A DNA stretch of 64,000 nucleotides from Polyodon spathula (lineage: Eukaryota; Chordata; Actinopteri; Acipenseriformes; Polyodontidae). A program made the position numbers and the translations under genes. Positions 13,001-23,600 of the stretch are shown one piece after another; the stretch's first letter is position 1, and each line of letters opens with the position of its first letter. The stretch lies in the NCBI RefSeq assembly GCF_017654505.1, contig NC_054547.1, forward strand, positions 25,239,975 through 25,303,974, in the 5' to 3' direction. Under the pieces are notes generated by a model. That model was not told where the DNA came from. It did no database searches and saw only the letters and a list, made by a program, of their open reading frames with translations.

Positions 13001-14953
13001 GCATTTAACAACAACCTTACCACATTGGGATGGTCCTTTCTTAAAGTATAACGGTATCCTAAAACTAACTCCGAAATAGTTTAGCTATTTATCTGTATTT
13101 CTCTTTAGGATGCAAACCAAGTTTCAGAAACCCAGGGGCCCTCTAGAGAAATATCAAGACAGATCTCTTCAGGAAAGAACACAAGTGTAGGGAACACTGA
13201 GAAGTAAGTTTTGCAGTTTACATGTACAGAGGTGGGGCATTGTAGAGAAAAAATGTGATTGAGAAAAGAAAGTGCTTATACAGATCTTGCTTCATTAAGA
13301 GTATACGTACTGACGTTTTGTTGCATTCCTTTTCAAGTTGTAATTGATTAACAGTTTGGTCCTGATGAGTGCAAGCGAGTTGTGCACCTATGAGTGGCTT
13401 GCCTTTTGACTCGCAGCAGAGATTGGTGAAGGACGGATGGTTTCACAGGATAATCCTTGCCACGTGTTAATAGACGAAAGCTGTAACCGCCCCAAGCTTT
13501 TATTAGATGCTTTAAACTGTAGGGTTAAGTTGATTTTTTGTTTTACTGGTATAAAAATGGTGGATTTGTGATGTGTACAATATTTAATAACTTGTACATG
13601 CTGTTAAGTGTCTTTTTGGTCCGTTTTCAGATACTTATCTCTTGACTCAAACCGAACGCCAAGATCTTTCGTACATCCTGAAACTAGCAGAAGTACAAGC
13701 CTTTCTGCTAACAAGGTACATTCTTACCTCCCAATAACTTGTTTTTTGTCCACATATATATTTACAGAAGTATATTTTATATATGAGGTGCCATTCCCCT
13801 TGAACTGTGTACCGAGTTATATTTAATTTTGAATGACTTTGCAGATTGATCAGCCATCTACTAATGAATTGGATTAAATAATCAACTGTAATCTATAAAT
13901 GCTGTACCATATTTATGCCCCAAGCATTAGTTTCTTAATCCCCCACAGCTGCACCCTAGCAGACAATTAGAAACCAATGTATGGGGTATGCTACAGTCTA
14001 AATAAACACTTGGCAATACAGGGTAAACCTACAGTAACAATACAGCATACTAACAAAGCTAGAAAGCTAGGCACTCCAGTAATGTTAATCGACTAGATTT
14101 AACCACTGAGAAAGGATATGCATCATTTTTTTTTTTTTTTTTTAATACTTAGGAAAATATCTCGGCTGCTCTCGGTCGGTCTGTTGTAATAGAAGATGGC
14201 ATACTAACTTTAAGTCCCCAAGAAGCTGGAGATTTCTCTGAAATACCTCCAGAGGCTGCAAAAAAAATAAATGCAAGTACCAGTGACAAAGACAGGTGTG
14301 TCCTTGTGCCTACAAGCACAGAAGAAAGTGAAAACTCTGGTCTGCATCCAAGACACAGAAGCAGCCAACCAGACTTCAGAGCAGGCAAAACAGGTGATGA
14401 AGATACCTGCAAGAGGAAGAATCAGCGTGAGCCTGACACGCAAAGCAAATTCAAAAGCAAGAGACTGAAAGTGTTACCAGCAGAGGGCGATCCTCACGAA
14501 GGGGCAGAGCTCTCTGTGGATGGGTCACACATGCAGCAGCTCATAGAGCTGGAGAATGAGTTTTTCATGAAACTGCAGCAAGAGAAAAAAGACAGACTTT
14601 TGGCATTACAGTTGCAGAGGCAGCTGAACAAAGAGATGAAAGAAGTGAACAGAAAAAAAAACTCCCCAGATGGGTACCAGCTCCGCACTAAGCTGCCTGA
14701 AGAGAGAGCGTCGTGCAGAGGACAGAGGAATTGGTCACAGTCCTCTGCACGGTCCTCTACTGTGAGAGGCGGGGTGGAGACAACATTGCCTGCAAATAGA
14801 CCCAGTGGGAGCATGCTGACTGCTGCTCCGACCCCAAAAGAAGAAGCTGGCAGTCAGAAGGGTGTGAGCAACAGTTCTGGGTCACCCACAGGACTGCAGA
14901 TATATGGCAAACAGATGACCATTACCACGATGCTCCAAAACCATGTAAATTAA
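9717..14953 (+). CDS. rnf168: RNF168, E3 ubiquitin ligase of the DNA double-strand-break response (6 coding exons)
   Basis: Nuclear E3 ligase that ubiquitylates histone H2A-type proteins near K13/K15 after RNF8 acts at double-strand breaks, recruiting 53BP1. Coding exons are 9717-10020, 10391-10467, 12774-12944, 13109-13203, 13631-13715 and 14153-14953. All introns are GT-AG and phases fit, giving 510 residues against 571 in human. The RING finger is C3HC4 with C16, C19, C31, H33, C36, C39, C51 and C54. An acidic/basic helix over residues 128-184 carries the ubiquitin-reading UMI/MIU1 region. Residues about 385-406 (LLALQLQRQL) match MIU2, followed by an LRM2-like PDGYQLR at 416-422. The start at 9717 has A at -3 and matches the family N-terminus. 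UBXN7 follows 2.3 kb downstream on the same strand, as in human 3q29. Confidence 0.95.
10391..10467 (+). CDS. rnf168: RNF168 coding exon 2
   Basis: 77 bases between ttcccag and gtacat. It encodes LNALIPLPQLCKPGELRQEY, matching the conserved KPGELR(R/Q)EYE block, and ends in phase 0. Confidence 0.9.
10490..12340. repeat. RNF168 intron 2: two fragments of a 'ggcc'-rich repeat plus poly-T
   Basis: Within this intron, 10490-10570 (ctactggcccctcaggccac) and 12215-12330 (ctaccggccccgggccaccg) look like degenerate copies of one hAT-like MITE in opposite orientations. A poly-T tract lies at 10864-10883. The rest is AT-rich with no gene signal. The ORF at 11650-11889 on the minus strand shows no domain. 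Confidence 0.35.
12774..12944 (+). CDS. rnf168: RNF168 coding exon 3 (UMI/MIU1 helix)
   Basis: 171 bases, phase 0 at both ends, rich in Glu, Arg and Lys (LEEEERRASEEFIQQLLVEE), encoding the charged helix that binds ubiquitin and targets, through LENDERLAQVLSKEI. Confidence 0.93.
13109..13203 (+). CDS. rnf168: RNF168 coding exon 4
   Basis: 95 bases, enters in phase 0 (DANQVSETQGPSREI) and leaves in phase 2 at gaa|gtaagt. A polar linker of low conservation. Confidence 0.8.
13631..13715 (+). CDS. rnf168: RNF168 coding exon 5
   Basis: 85 bases between ttttcag and gtacat, completing a Lys codon and reading YLSLDSNRTPRSF, ending in phase 0. Serine-rich linker. Confidence 0.8.
14153..14953 (+). 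CDS. rnf168: RNF168 coding exon 6 (MIU2, C-terminus)
   Basis: Residues 245-510 and a TAA stop at 14951-14953. The acceptor follows a poly-T tract (aatacttag at 14152). Contains a basic patch (KSKRLK), MIU2 and the LRM2-like motif, then a serine-rich tail. Confidence 0.92.
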   Translation, partial: ENISAALGRSVVIEDGILTLSPQEAGDFSEIPPEAAKKINASTSDKDRCVLVPTSTEESENSGLHPRHRSSQPDFRAGKTGDEDTCKRKNQREPDTQSKFKSKRLKVLPAEGDPHEGAELSVDGSHMQQLIELENEFFMKLQQEKKDRLLALQLQRQLNKEMKEVNRKKNSPDGYQLRTKLPEERASCRGQRNWSQSSARSSTVRGGVETTLPANRPSGSMLTAAPTPKEEAGSQKGVSNSSGSPTGLQIYGKQMTITTMLQNHVN

Positions 14954-16230
14954 AGGTTTCCAAGGGAAAACAGTACATTAGTGTTATTACAGTGTTACAA
15001 CTTATTACAGAGAGATATTACTTATTTGATCCAAAAGCTGGACTACTGTTTTTTTGTCTGACACTTAGTTGTTTTTTTTCCCTAGCATTTTTTTTTTTTT
15101 TTTGCTAAATTTATGTCCATATGATATTCATGCTTAACATTTGGCAGCTGCAATGTTAACATCAGGGTGAAATGATGAGCTACAAATGTTTAACAGCAGA
15201 TTATAAACCTGGTCAATTAAACCAGAAATAACAATTTATATAATGCTTTTATTAAATGTGGAGGAAATATGCACAAAAGATGTGTACAGCTATGACCAAA
15301 TGTTTTGCATGAAGCAAAATGTGTTAATTGTGTAGAATGATGCAAAACCTTTGGCCAAAACTATATTTAACTGTTATGTGCTTCAAGTCTTCGGAAGCTT
15401 ATTTAAGCTAAACATTTAGGAAAGATACACACATGCTCTTCAGCATTCTCTCGACATGCTTAACAATTAGATAACTAAAGGCACAGCATTTCAATTATAA
15501 CATGATCCATGCATAATGATTTTACTGTTAGAAATCTGTATGACCAATACCATAAAACAGGACATCAAAGGAGGGGCTCCACAATCAAATCCTGTAATTT
15601 GTAGTAATAATAATATTACATTACTGTGGCAGGTACAAGATCTTCAGAACTGTAAATGCTTCTATAACACTGACAGGACATTTGAAGGAAAGTTACATGG
15701 GTTCCATAGAGTTGTACACATACATACACTGATTAAACTGCCTTACTAAATGTGTTTTAATCTATGGAACAGGCCCTGTCCATCTATAACTTTTAAACAT
15801 GAGTTTACTCTTGAACAACTGCCCTTTTTATGTACAGTAAGTTTAGTATTGAACATCTTAATCCATAATTCTTAAACATTCAATGGTGGTATATTGAGTA
15901 ATACTAAATGAGGTGTTTGTCATTTTGTCAGTTTACAGGTTTCTTTCAGCATTAATAAACATTTAAAATCGGCAGAAACATGTTGGTAATAAAGTACACT
16001 GTTGTTACTTTTGTAAAGGTTCTCAATACATTGTTTTGTGCTGGTCTGAAAACAAAAAAACATTTGCTTCTAAGCAAAGTTTGCACCACTTTTCATCTAT
16101 ATTCACACTTCAATCTCTTGCTAGTTCAGTTATGTTACCTGTTTGTTTTTTCAATTGCAAAAAAAATAACTTGAATCTTGTACTGGGACACATGCAATAA
16201 ATATTAATAAATGTCAACTACAATGCCTGT
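14954..16230 (+). other. RNF168 3'UTR
   Basis: AT-rich sequence after the stop. Two overlapping poly(A) signals, AATAAA at 16196-16201 and 16206-16211, are the best candidates for the transcript end. At 15288-15365 a small inverted repeat (acagctatgaccaaatgttt with ggccaaaactat) resembles the ends of a MITE. Confidence 0.5.
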
Positions 16231-17149
16231 GTGTCTATATACTTGTACTACACAGGGAACCACTTAAAGCATGGTCTGCAATGCCTGTCAGTATTAGGGT
16301 TTTATTAAGGGCTTTGAAACAATTTTGAACAGGTAAATGTTACTTAACAGTAAGTTTGTATTGTTTATGGGCATTGTAAAAATTTAAAGAAACGGGATAC
16401 TGATACATCAACGCTTACAGGACTGTAAACTTGAAAATAAGAACAGTTTTTTTTTTGTTGGGGGGGGGGGGTACATATGGTGTGAAGTTTGGAAAACAGT
16501 TTGAGCACTGGCCAATTAGCCAACCCCTCAGGACATAGCTAATACTACATGTGTCCAAACTAAACTCCAACTAGCAAGATTAGCAGCACAGGGTGTGACT
16601 TGTTAACATAAATTTATAACAGTCTTTAAAAAGTAATAATCCTGAAAAAAGCAAGCAAAGAACCTAAAGTGACATGCATGCCAGCTTTTAGTATCATGGA
16701 AAAGGAAATCACCATGAACCACATCCACGGCATAACAGTTGTACAGATACCTTTCTGTAAGATTCCCCAGATTCTGTTAATGTGAAGAATGCCTTATCAA
16801 AGTTTAATCAAATGATTCTCTGTAAAAAGGTAAGTGTTTACCGATATACATATACGCGCTATTTATAGCTTGTGCTAATGAATGTCTACCAATTTTCATT
16901 ACAACTGGGTAAGCGTTTCTCTAGGCATTACAAACTGAAGTGTGACACACCTATGCAACTGTACATCCATCCCGAGCAGGGATAGTAAGAGATAAAAGTA
17001 ATGTATTTATAGTTTAGTGCCACAAAGGATGTCAAGTATCGTATAACAACCAACAAATAGACATTTTGTATTGTAGCTTAACTTATTTTTCTAACTTTTC
17101 CATAACGTGCATCTGTTACATGCAAACTTCATTATCCAGAATGCTTGGG
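16231..17149. other. Intergenic spacer between RNF168 and UBXN7
   Basis: AT-rich, with a poly-T/poly-G run at about 16446-16471. No gene or RNA recognised. Confidence 0.5.
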
Positions 17150-17263
17150 AGGGACTGTTTGTGTGTCACGTGCACCTATGGGTGGGGTTAGAGTTCGCGG
17201 GTATAGCAGCTCAATGCGCATGCGGCCTGGAGTGGTGTTGTCGGCGGCGGTAAGATGGCGGCG
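17150..17263 (+). promoter_or_regulatory. UBXN7 promoter with NRF1-like site and YY1-like site over the start codon
   Basis: CpG-containing sequence just upstream of exon 1. It includes atgcgcatgcgg (about 17213-17224), a match to the NRF1 palindrome, and aagatggcggc (17253-17263), the YY1 consensus, which spans the start codon. There is no TATA box, typical of a housekeeping gene. Confidence 0.6.
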
Positions 17264-17324
17264 GTAGGAGATGTATCAGCTCCGGGACTGAATGAGTTAA
17301 TACAGCAGTTTACAGCCATAACTG
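17255..17324 (+). CDS. ubxn7: UBXN7 coding exon 1
   Basis: 70 coding bases, [19 protein letters not shown], leaving in phase 1 at actg|gtaaat. It carries the start of the UBA-like domain and is separated from exon 2 by 10.7 kb. Confidence 0.93.
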
Positions 17325-17517
17325 GTAAATATTATATTTTAAAAGGGGGATCAGTTTTGTTTTAAAACGGACGCGAAAAAAATAAAAAAATAACTAGACT
17401 GTAACAAGTGTGTGAATTGCACTGGGGCATCGTACAACATTGCCCCCTGTCATGGAGTAGGAGACCAGCTCGGAAAAAGAGACGTGCAACTAAAGCACGT
17501 ACATATTGCACGTAATT

Positions 17518-17609
<92 letters not shown>

Positions 17610-20600
17610 GTTTGCGTTCATCGTTGGCTAAAATTGCAAGTAAAAGTCCAAACCCTAACTCAGATGCAGTAATTCTGGACAGTTTTATAAAGATTGAGAT
17701 GTCTAACATTTCTTTTTATTTTTTACTTTAGCTATAGGCTTCTCCTTATGGTGGTTGAACGTACAGTTCAACGTCAAATTGTTGAAACGTTGTGATATTG
17801 CACTTTAAATGCTGCTCAGGAATCAAAGTGCAAAATTGTTGCGGAAGTGACATTAATTAGGCTGTTGGGAGAAGCTGAAGTGTGAGCAATTAAATTAGGC
17901 TCTGCTTGTGATGCACAAGTTAGAGAGAGTTAAACAATCACCACTCCGGTTAGAGGAGGCGGAGAAGAGGAACGCATCCTTTCCAGTAGCAGCAATAGCA
18001 CAAGCATCGCTGGTCTCTGCAAAGTAGTACTACTGCAATTTTGGCTTAGGCTAGTAGTTCATAACACGCTTACTAGACCGATCTCATTAACCGTATTGTT
18101 TTCTTGCTCCGTGTAGGAAATAGTTTTAAAAACAGATTTATGATTAGTTTAAAACGGGATTGTAAACGTCCAAAGCAACCACAACCCTTGCATAACAACT
18201 ACTTGATTACATTTGTGGAGGTGCTTATACTTTTTTGTGTTTTATTTATATGCTCCCAGTCAGTTTAATTCCTGTATGCAGAAAATGTGCTGGGCGAACT
18301 TAGTAACGCAGGAAAACGCCATTCACAAAACGTGCATGATGTGGGCTTCTTTGCAGCTCTTCAGAGAAGGCAGTCAAAACTTACACAGCATACACATTTT
18401 TTTTGTTTTGTTTTTGTTTTTACAAAAATGCAATACAAAATGTAGGTGTTGGTGCTTAGTAAGAGTACAATCCAATTTATTTCATATGCAGTATATTTCT
18501 TTAAAGTCTTTCCCATGCAATTACATTTGTAGACATACAGTGTATACAGAAATATATATTGCTGTAATATATCAAAAGTAACTGCAACATGTTGTACCCT
18601 CGCTTAAACTAAGTTGAAGTATCTGTGCTTTGTGTACAGTGTTTTGCTGTAGGGCCTGATCAAAGAAATGTTTTATTATGCTTTGTTAGTCCGTTTCTTT
18701 CACTTTCAGAAATTGCAGAATTACTTTCGCTTTCAAGCGCAGTTGATATCTTTCTGTCACCATCTGTATAAACCTCATGGGTGAATTGGTTTGACGGGTC
18801 ATTTCCACACTCGAATGGTGTGGTGTAAAGAGCTCAGTTTGATGGAAGAATCTTTGCTCACTTGATCATATATGTAATTTTAAAAGTTCCCTTCTAAAGG
18901 TTTCACAGACACAGACTGGCACTAATCTTGGACTACCTAATGTTACCTTAGGTAAATTAGTCCAAGATTAGTGTTTACCCTGTGATGAGCAAGCATTTTT
19001 GAAGTAAGACGTTTTATTTATGTAACTAGATTCCGTTTTTTACAAAACTCACTTTTTTTTTCCCCACACTCTGGCAACCCATAATTTACTGCATATGGAA
19101 AATTCCGGCTTGTCAGGCTAGGTTTAAAAACGAATAATGTAGAGGGTGGCTAAGCATTGTGTCGCATGTGATACAGAAATGTGCATTACAGGGTTAAGCA
19201 GGGTCTGTGAAACTACTCCTTTGTGTTATAGGCTATTGTCTTCAGTGACTAGGGATCTACAGCTACCCTATAGAATTAACTAATTTTGCTTCATAAAGTC
19301 GAATGAAACCTGCTGAATAATGTTACGTTAACATATTGAATTACATACCACTTTGTAGTTCCCTTTTAATTGAAAGACGACCACCACTTACATTGGTATG
19401 GGATATTCCTGCCCTTCGGGTAGGTATTTCTGAGCTCTCTATACCAGAGCTGCCAAAAGGCCCCTTCCTGTGATGACGCACTTGGTCCCGCCTACCGATG
19501 GAATAAAACCGTCTTTCGCATGAAGATCCCCCTCTTTTTCCCTCTCAAGACGGTAAGGTGAGACCTCTCTAGCTGAGTGTGGATGAGGAAAGAGCTTCTC
19601 GAGTCAAATTGAGTCTTGTTGTATTTCCCTTGCGTTCGTGCTGAAAGCTGGCTTGCCGCTTTCCTGGAATCAACAACTTAAAAGACCAAGTCCTTTCTGT
19701 CTTTCAGCAGCCTCCTCGCTTGCGTGGTAGGCTGCTCTTTTTATCTGTCTGTAGTATGTGAGCGACTGCCTGTGCAGTCATCTGCAAATGATTGTCTTTT
19801 CTTCTTGAGAGTACACGTGTCCTTCTTGGGGCTAGGCCTTGTGTATCCCCGCTGTCGAGTTGACCTCCCAGCCGTGCTCTCTTCCATGGAGCTAGGCCTT
19901 GCCGCATCCCCGCTGTCGAGTAGACCCTGCCAGCCGCACAGGCCTGCCACCTCGGCACCTCGGTGAGTCGAGCCTTGTAAACAGTGTACCCTCTCTCCTT
20001 GCTTTCTCCTGTGAGTACAGATGTCCTCCTCGGGGCTAGGCCTTTCCGTAACCCCATTGTTGAGTAGATCCACTTTGTTTGGATCTCCTCAGTCAGGCGA
20101 AAGGCTCTCTTTGGCACCCAGAACCAGGCAGGTTCAAATTATGGGTCTGGCCCTTGAAAGGGACCGCTCGCTAGCCCTAGGGCTGTCGGACGCGGTTGTG
20201 GAAACGATGCAGAGCGCTAGGGCAGACTCCACTAGGTCACTGTATACCTGTAAGTGGAAGTATTTTCAAACTTGGTGTCTGGCTGGTAACCATGACCCCA
20301 TTACTTGCCCTATGCCAGTCATTTTGCAGTTTCTGCAAGAACTGCTCGATGCTGGAAGGTCTTCTTCAACCTTGAAGGTGTATTTAGCGGCTCTCTCTGC
20401 TTGCCATACCTCCGTAGATTCTATGTCTTCGGGTGTGCATTTTTTCGCTACCCATTTCCTTCAGGCGCACAGCGATTACACCCTCCTAGGAGGACTGTTC
20501 TCCCCGAGTGGAGCCTTAATATTGTACTAGAGGCTCTCACAAAGGCCCTGTTTCAGCCCTTACACTCCATAGAGCTGAAGTATCTGTTTATGAAGACAGC

Positions 20601-23600
20601 CTTCTTCTTGGCTATCACCTCCGCTAAGCAGATCAGTGAGCTGCAGGTGGTGTCTGTACACAGCTCCTGCATGTATATTTGGGAAGATGGCAGTAGGGTG
20701 TCACTGCGCACTAACCCTGCTTTCCTCCCCAAGGTGATTATAGCCTTCCACATCAACCAATCTGTGGAACTGGAGTTTTTTTTCATTCCTCTCCGTTTGC
20801 TTCTGCGGAGGATGAGAGAGAACATTTCCTCTGCCCAGTACGGGCATAGGACAAGAGCTCTGTGTCAATCTAAGCAGCGTCTGTAACACTGGATTGTAGA
20901 CACAGTCTTGACTGCGCATGATGGTGCTGGCTTGCCCCCACCTGGTAGGGTAGCCGCACACTCCACTAAAGGTTTGGCTGCATCTTGTGCCTTTTTCAAA
21001 GGTGCCTTGATGTCCGACATTTATACTGCGGCTAGCTGGGCTAGGCCACATATTTTCTCCAGGTTCTACTGTACTAATGTGGTAAACTCTTTGGTAAATG
21101 TTATCACATACCAAAGTAATTGGTGGTTGTCTTCGAATTGAAAGGGAACTTTAGGTTACTTACCATAACCCTAGTTCCCTGAAAGAGAAGACGACCTCCA
21201 CCCGCTTCGGTCACCCTCACGGGTTCGATGGAAAAAAGAGGAAGATCTTCCTGCGAATGACAGTTTTATTCCCTCGGTAGGCGGGACCGAGTGCATCATC
21301 ACAGGAAGGGGCCTTTCGGCAGCTCTGGTATAGAGAGCTCAGCAATACCTACTTGAAGGGCAGGAATATCCCATACCAATGTAAGTGGTGGTTGTCTTCT
21401 CTTTCATTTTTCATTATTTGCTGTTGGTTACAATGTATGAATTCCATGGTCCAGCTTGCGCTCGTTAAAGTAGCAGTCCCTTCCAGTGTGCTGCTGCAGC
21501 AGAGATGCATTTCACTTTTTGCTGTCATATCTTAATCAAAACTTTACATTTGCATTATCTTCAGTGAATATAACTATATTGTAATTTTTCCAAACAGTAC
21601 AGTAGAGATAGCCTACCCTTTCCTGCAACTGAACTTTCGACAGCGATGACTCCTGTTGATAATTTTATTTTGCGTCTCCATACTTGAATATGTATAATAT
21701 CTCTTCCATACATCTGTGTGGATTTATTATTAATTGACTTGCTACCAACATCGCAACCAAAAACAGTGGCTCTCAAAGTATTCACCCCTCTTGAACTTTT
21801 CCACATTTTATTATGTTACAACATGAAATCAAAAAAGATTTAATTAGGAGTTTTTGCCACTGATCAACACAAAAAAGTCCATAATGTCAAAGTGAAAAAT
21901 AAAATCTACAAATTATTTGAAATTAATTACAAATACAAAACAGAAAATAATTGATTGCATAAGTATTCACCCCCTTAAGTCAATATTTGTTAGAGGCACC
22001 TTTGGCAGCAATTACAGCCATGAGTCTATTTGAGTAAGTTTCTGCCAGCTTTGCACATCTAGACACTGCAATTTTTGCCCATTCTTCTTTGCAAAATTGC
22101 TCCAGCTTCGTCAAGTTGGATGGGGACCTTTTGGTAAACAGCAATCTTCAACTCTTTCCACATATTCTCAGTTGGATTGAGGTCTGGGCTTTGACAGGGC
22201 CTCTCCAGGACATTGACCTTTTTGTTTTTAAGCCACTCCAGTGTGGCTTTGGCTGTATGTCTGGGGTCTTTGTCCTGCTGGAAGGTGAATCCGCTCCCAA
22301 GTCCCAGGTAGGGATGGTGTTCACAGGATGATGTGTGGTGGTAGGCTTGCGCCAAACTTAGCGCTTAGCATTGAGGCCAGAAAGCTCTATTTTGGTCTCA
22401 TCAGACCATAGAATCTTCTTCCACTTGGTGTCAGAGTCTCCCACATGCCTTCTGACAAACTCTAGCCGAGATTTGATGTGAGTTTTTTTTTTTTTTTTTT
22501 TTTTTTCCAACAATCGCTTCTATTTGCCACTCTCCCATAAAGGCCAGTTTTGTGACGCACCCGGGCTTTCTTAGGTTTGAGTCATTAATTGTATCATGAA
22601 GTAGGCAGAGAGAGGGGGAAAATACTATTGTAGTCTGTAGTGAGGTGGACAGCCAGCTCTCCAACTCGCACCACAGCTTTCTAATTTTCCAGCAGTTCCA
22701 AAAAGAGTGTATCAGGCAGTCTGTTTGTATTTTGCATTTTAAACATCTATCTGGAATGCTATTATTAAAAATGTGTAGGATGTTACGGGTGTAGTAAACT
22801 CTAGTCATCAGTTTATACTGTATTAGACAAAGGTTTTCATTAGTAGTAATGTCAGAAGTTTGTGCCCAACATTCTTTCCAATTTAGAGATACGTTATCAC
22901 GACCAAGATCCATGTTCCATTTGTCGTATATATTGTCTAAGGTGGAACTGTAACAGTAGGAGTTAATTAAATTATTATATAGTCTTCCTGTAAGATGAGT
23001 GCTTAGATTTTTGTTAAGTAGTATATGTTCAGTATCACTATCTTCAATGGTATATTCTATTGACAAATTACGCGTCATAAAGCTTTTAATCTGAAGATAT
23101 CGAAGTGCTTCAAAATCAGTGAGTTTGAATTTATCTTTTAATTCAGAAAATGTCAAAATTGAATTGTTTTTAACCAAATCCATTATCTGATTTATACCAT
23201 TATCTTTCCAAGAAGACCAGGAAAGGGGACTCTCCTGGATTCCAAAGTTGTGTAGATTTGGGAATTGTAATAGATTCTTTTAATAAATCTTTCATTTTAA
23301 ACCACTATCAGATTGTACTATTGATTGTAAAATTATCTATATTGTGGCTTCTAATTTTTGAGAAAAGATGAAGGAAGAGGGATTTAGGATGTACTTGAGA
23401 GTTTTCTATATTTATCCACAGTTCTTCCTCCAAAGCCTTTATGATGTGATAAAGATAGAAGCCTTGTGAAACAAGTTGGTAAAGCTCAAGATTTGGAAGA
23501 TTTAAACCACCTTTGTTTTTCAGGGAGTGAAGCAAGTTTCTTGAATAAAGACTGTATCAGCAGTGAGTTTGTTTAAGTGATCAAGCACTTTTCGTTTGTT

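Noticed and set aside
17412..17672. ORF of 86 codons with poly-Ile and poly-Asn
   Set aside because: It is a translation of the TTA/AAT microsatellite, not a protein.
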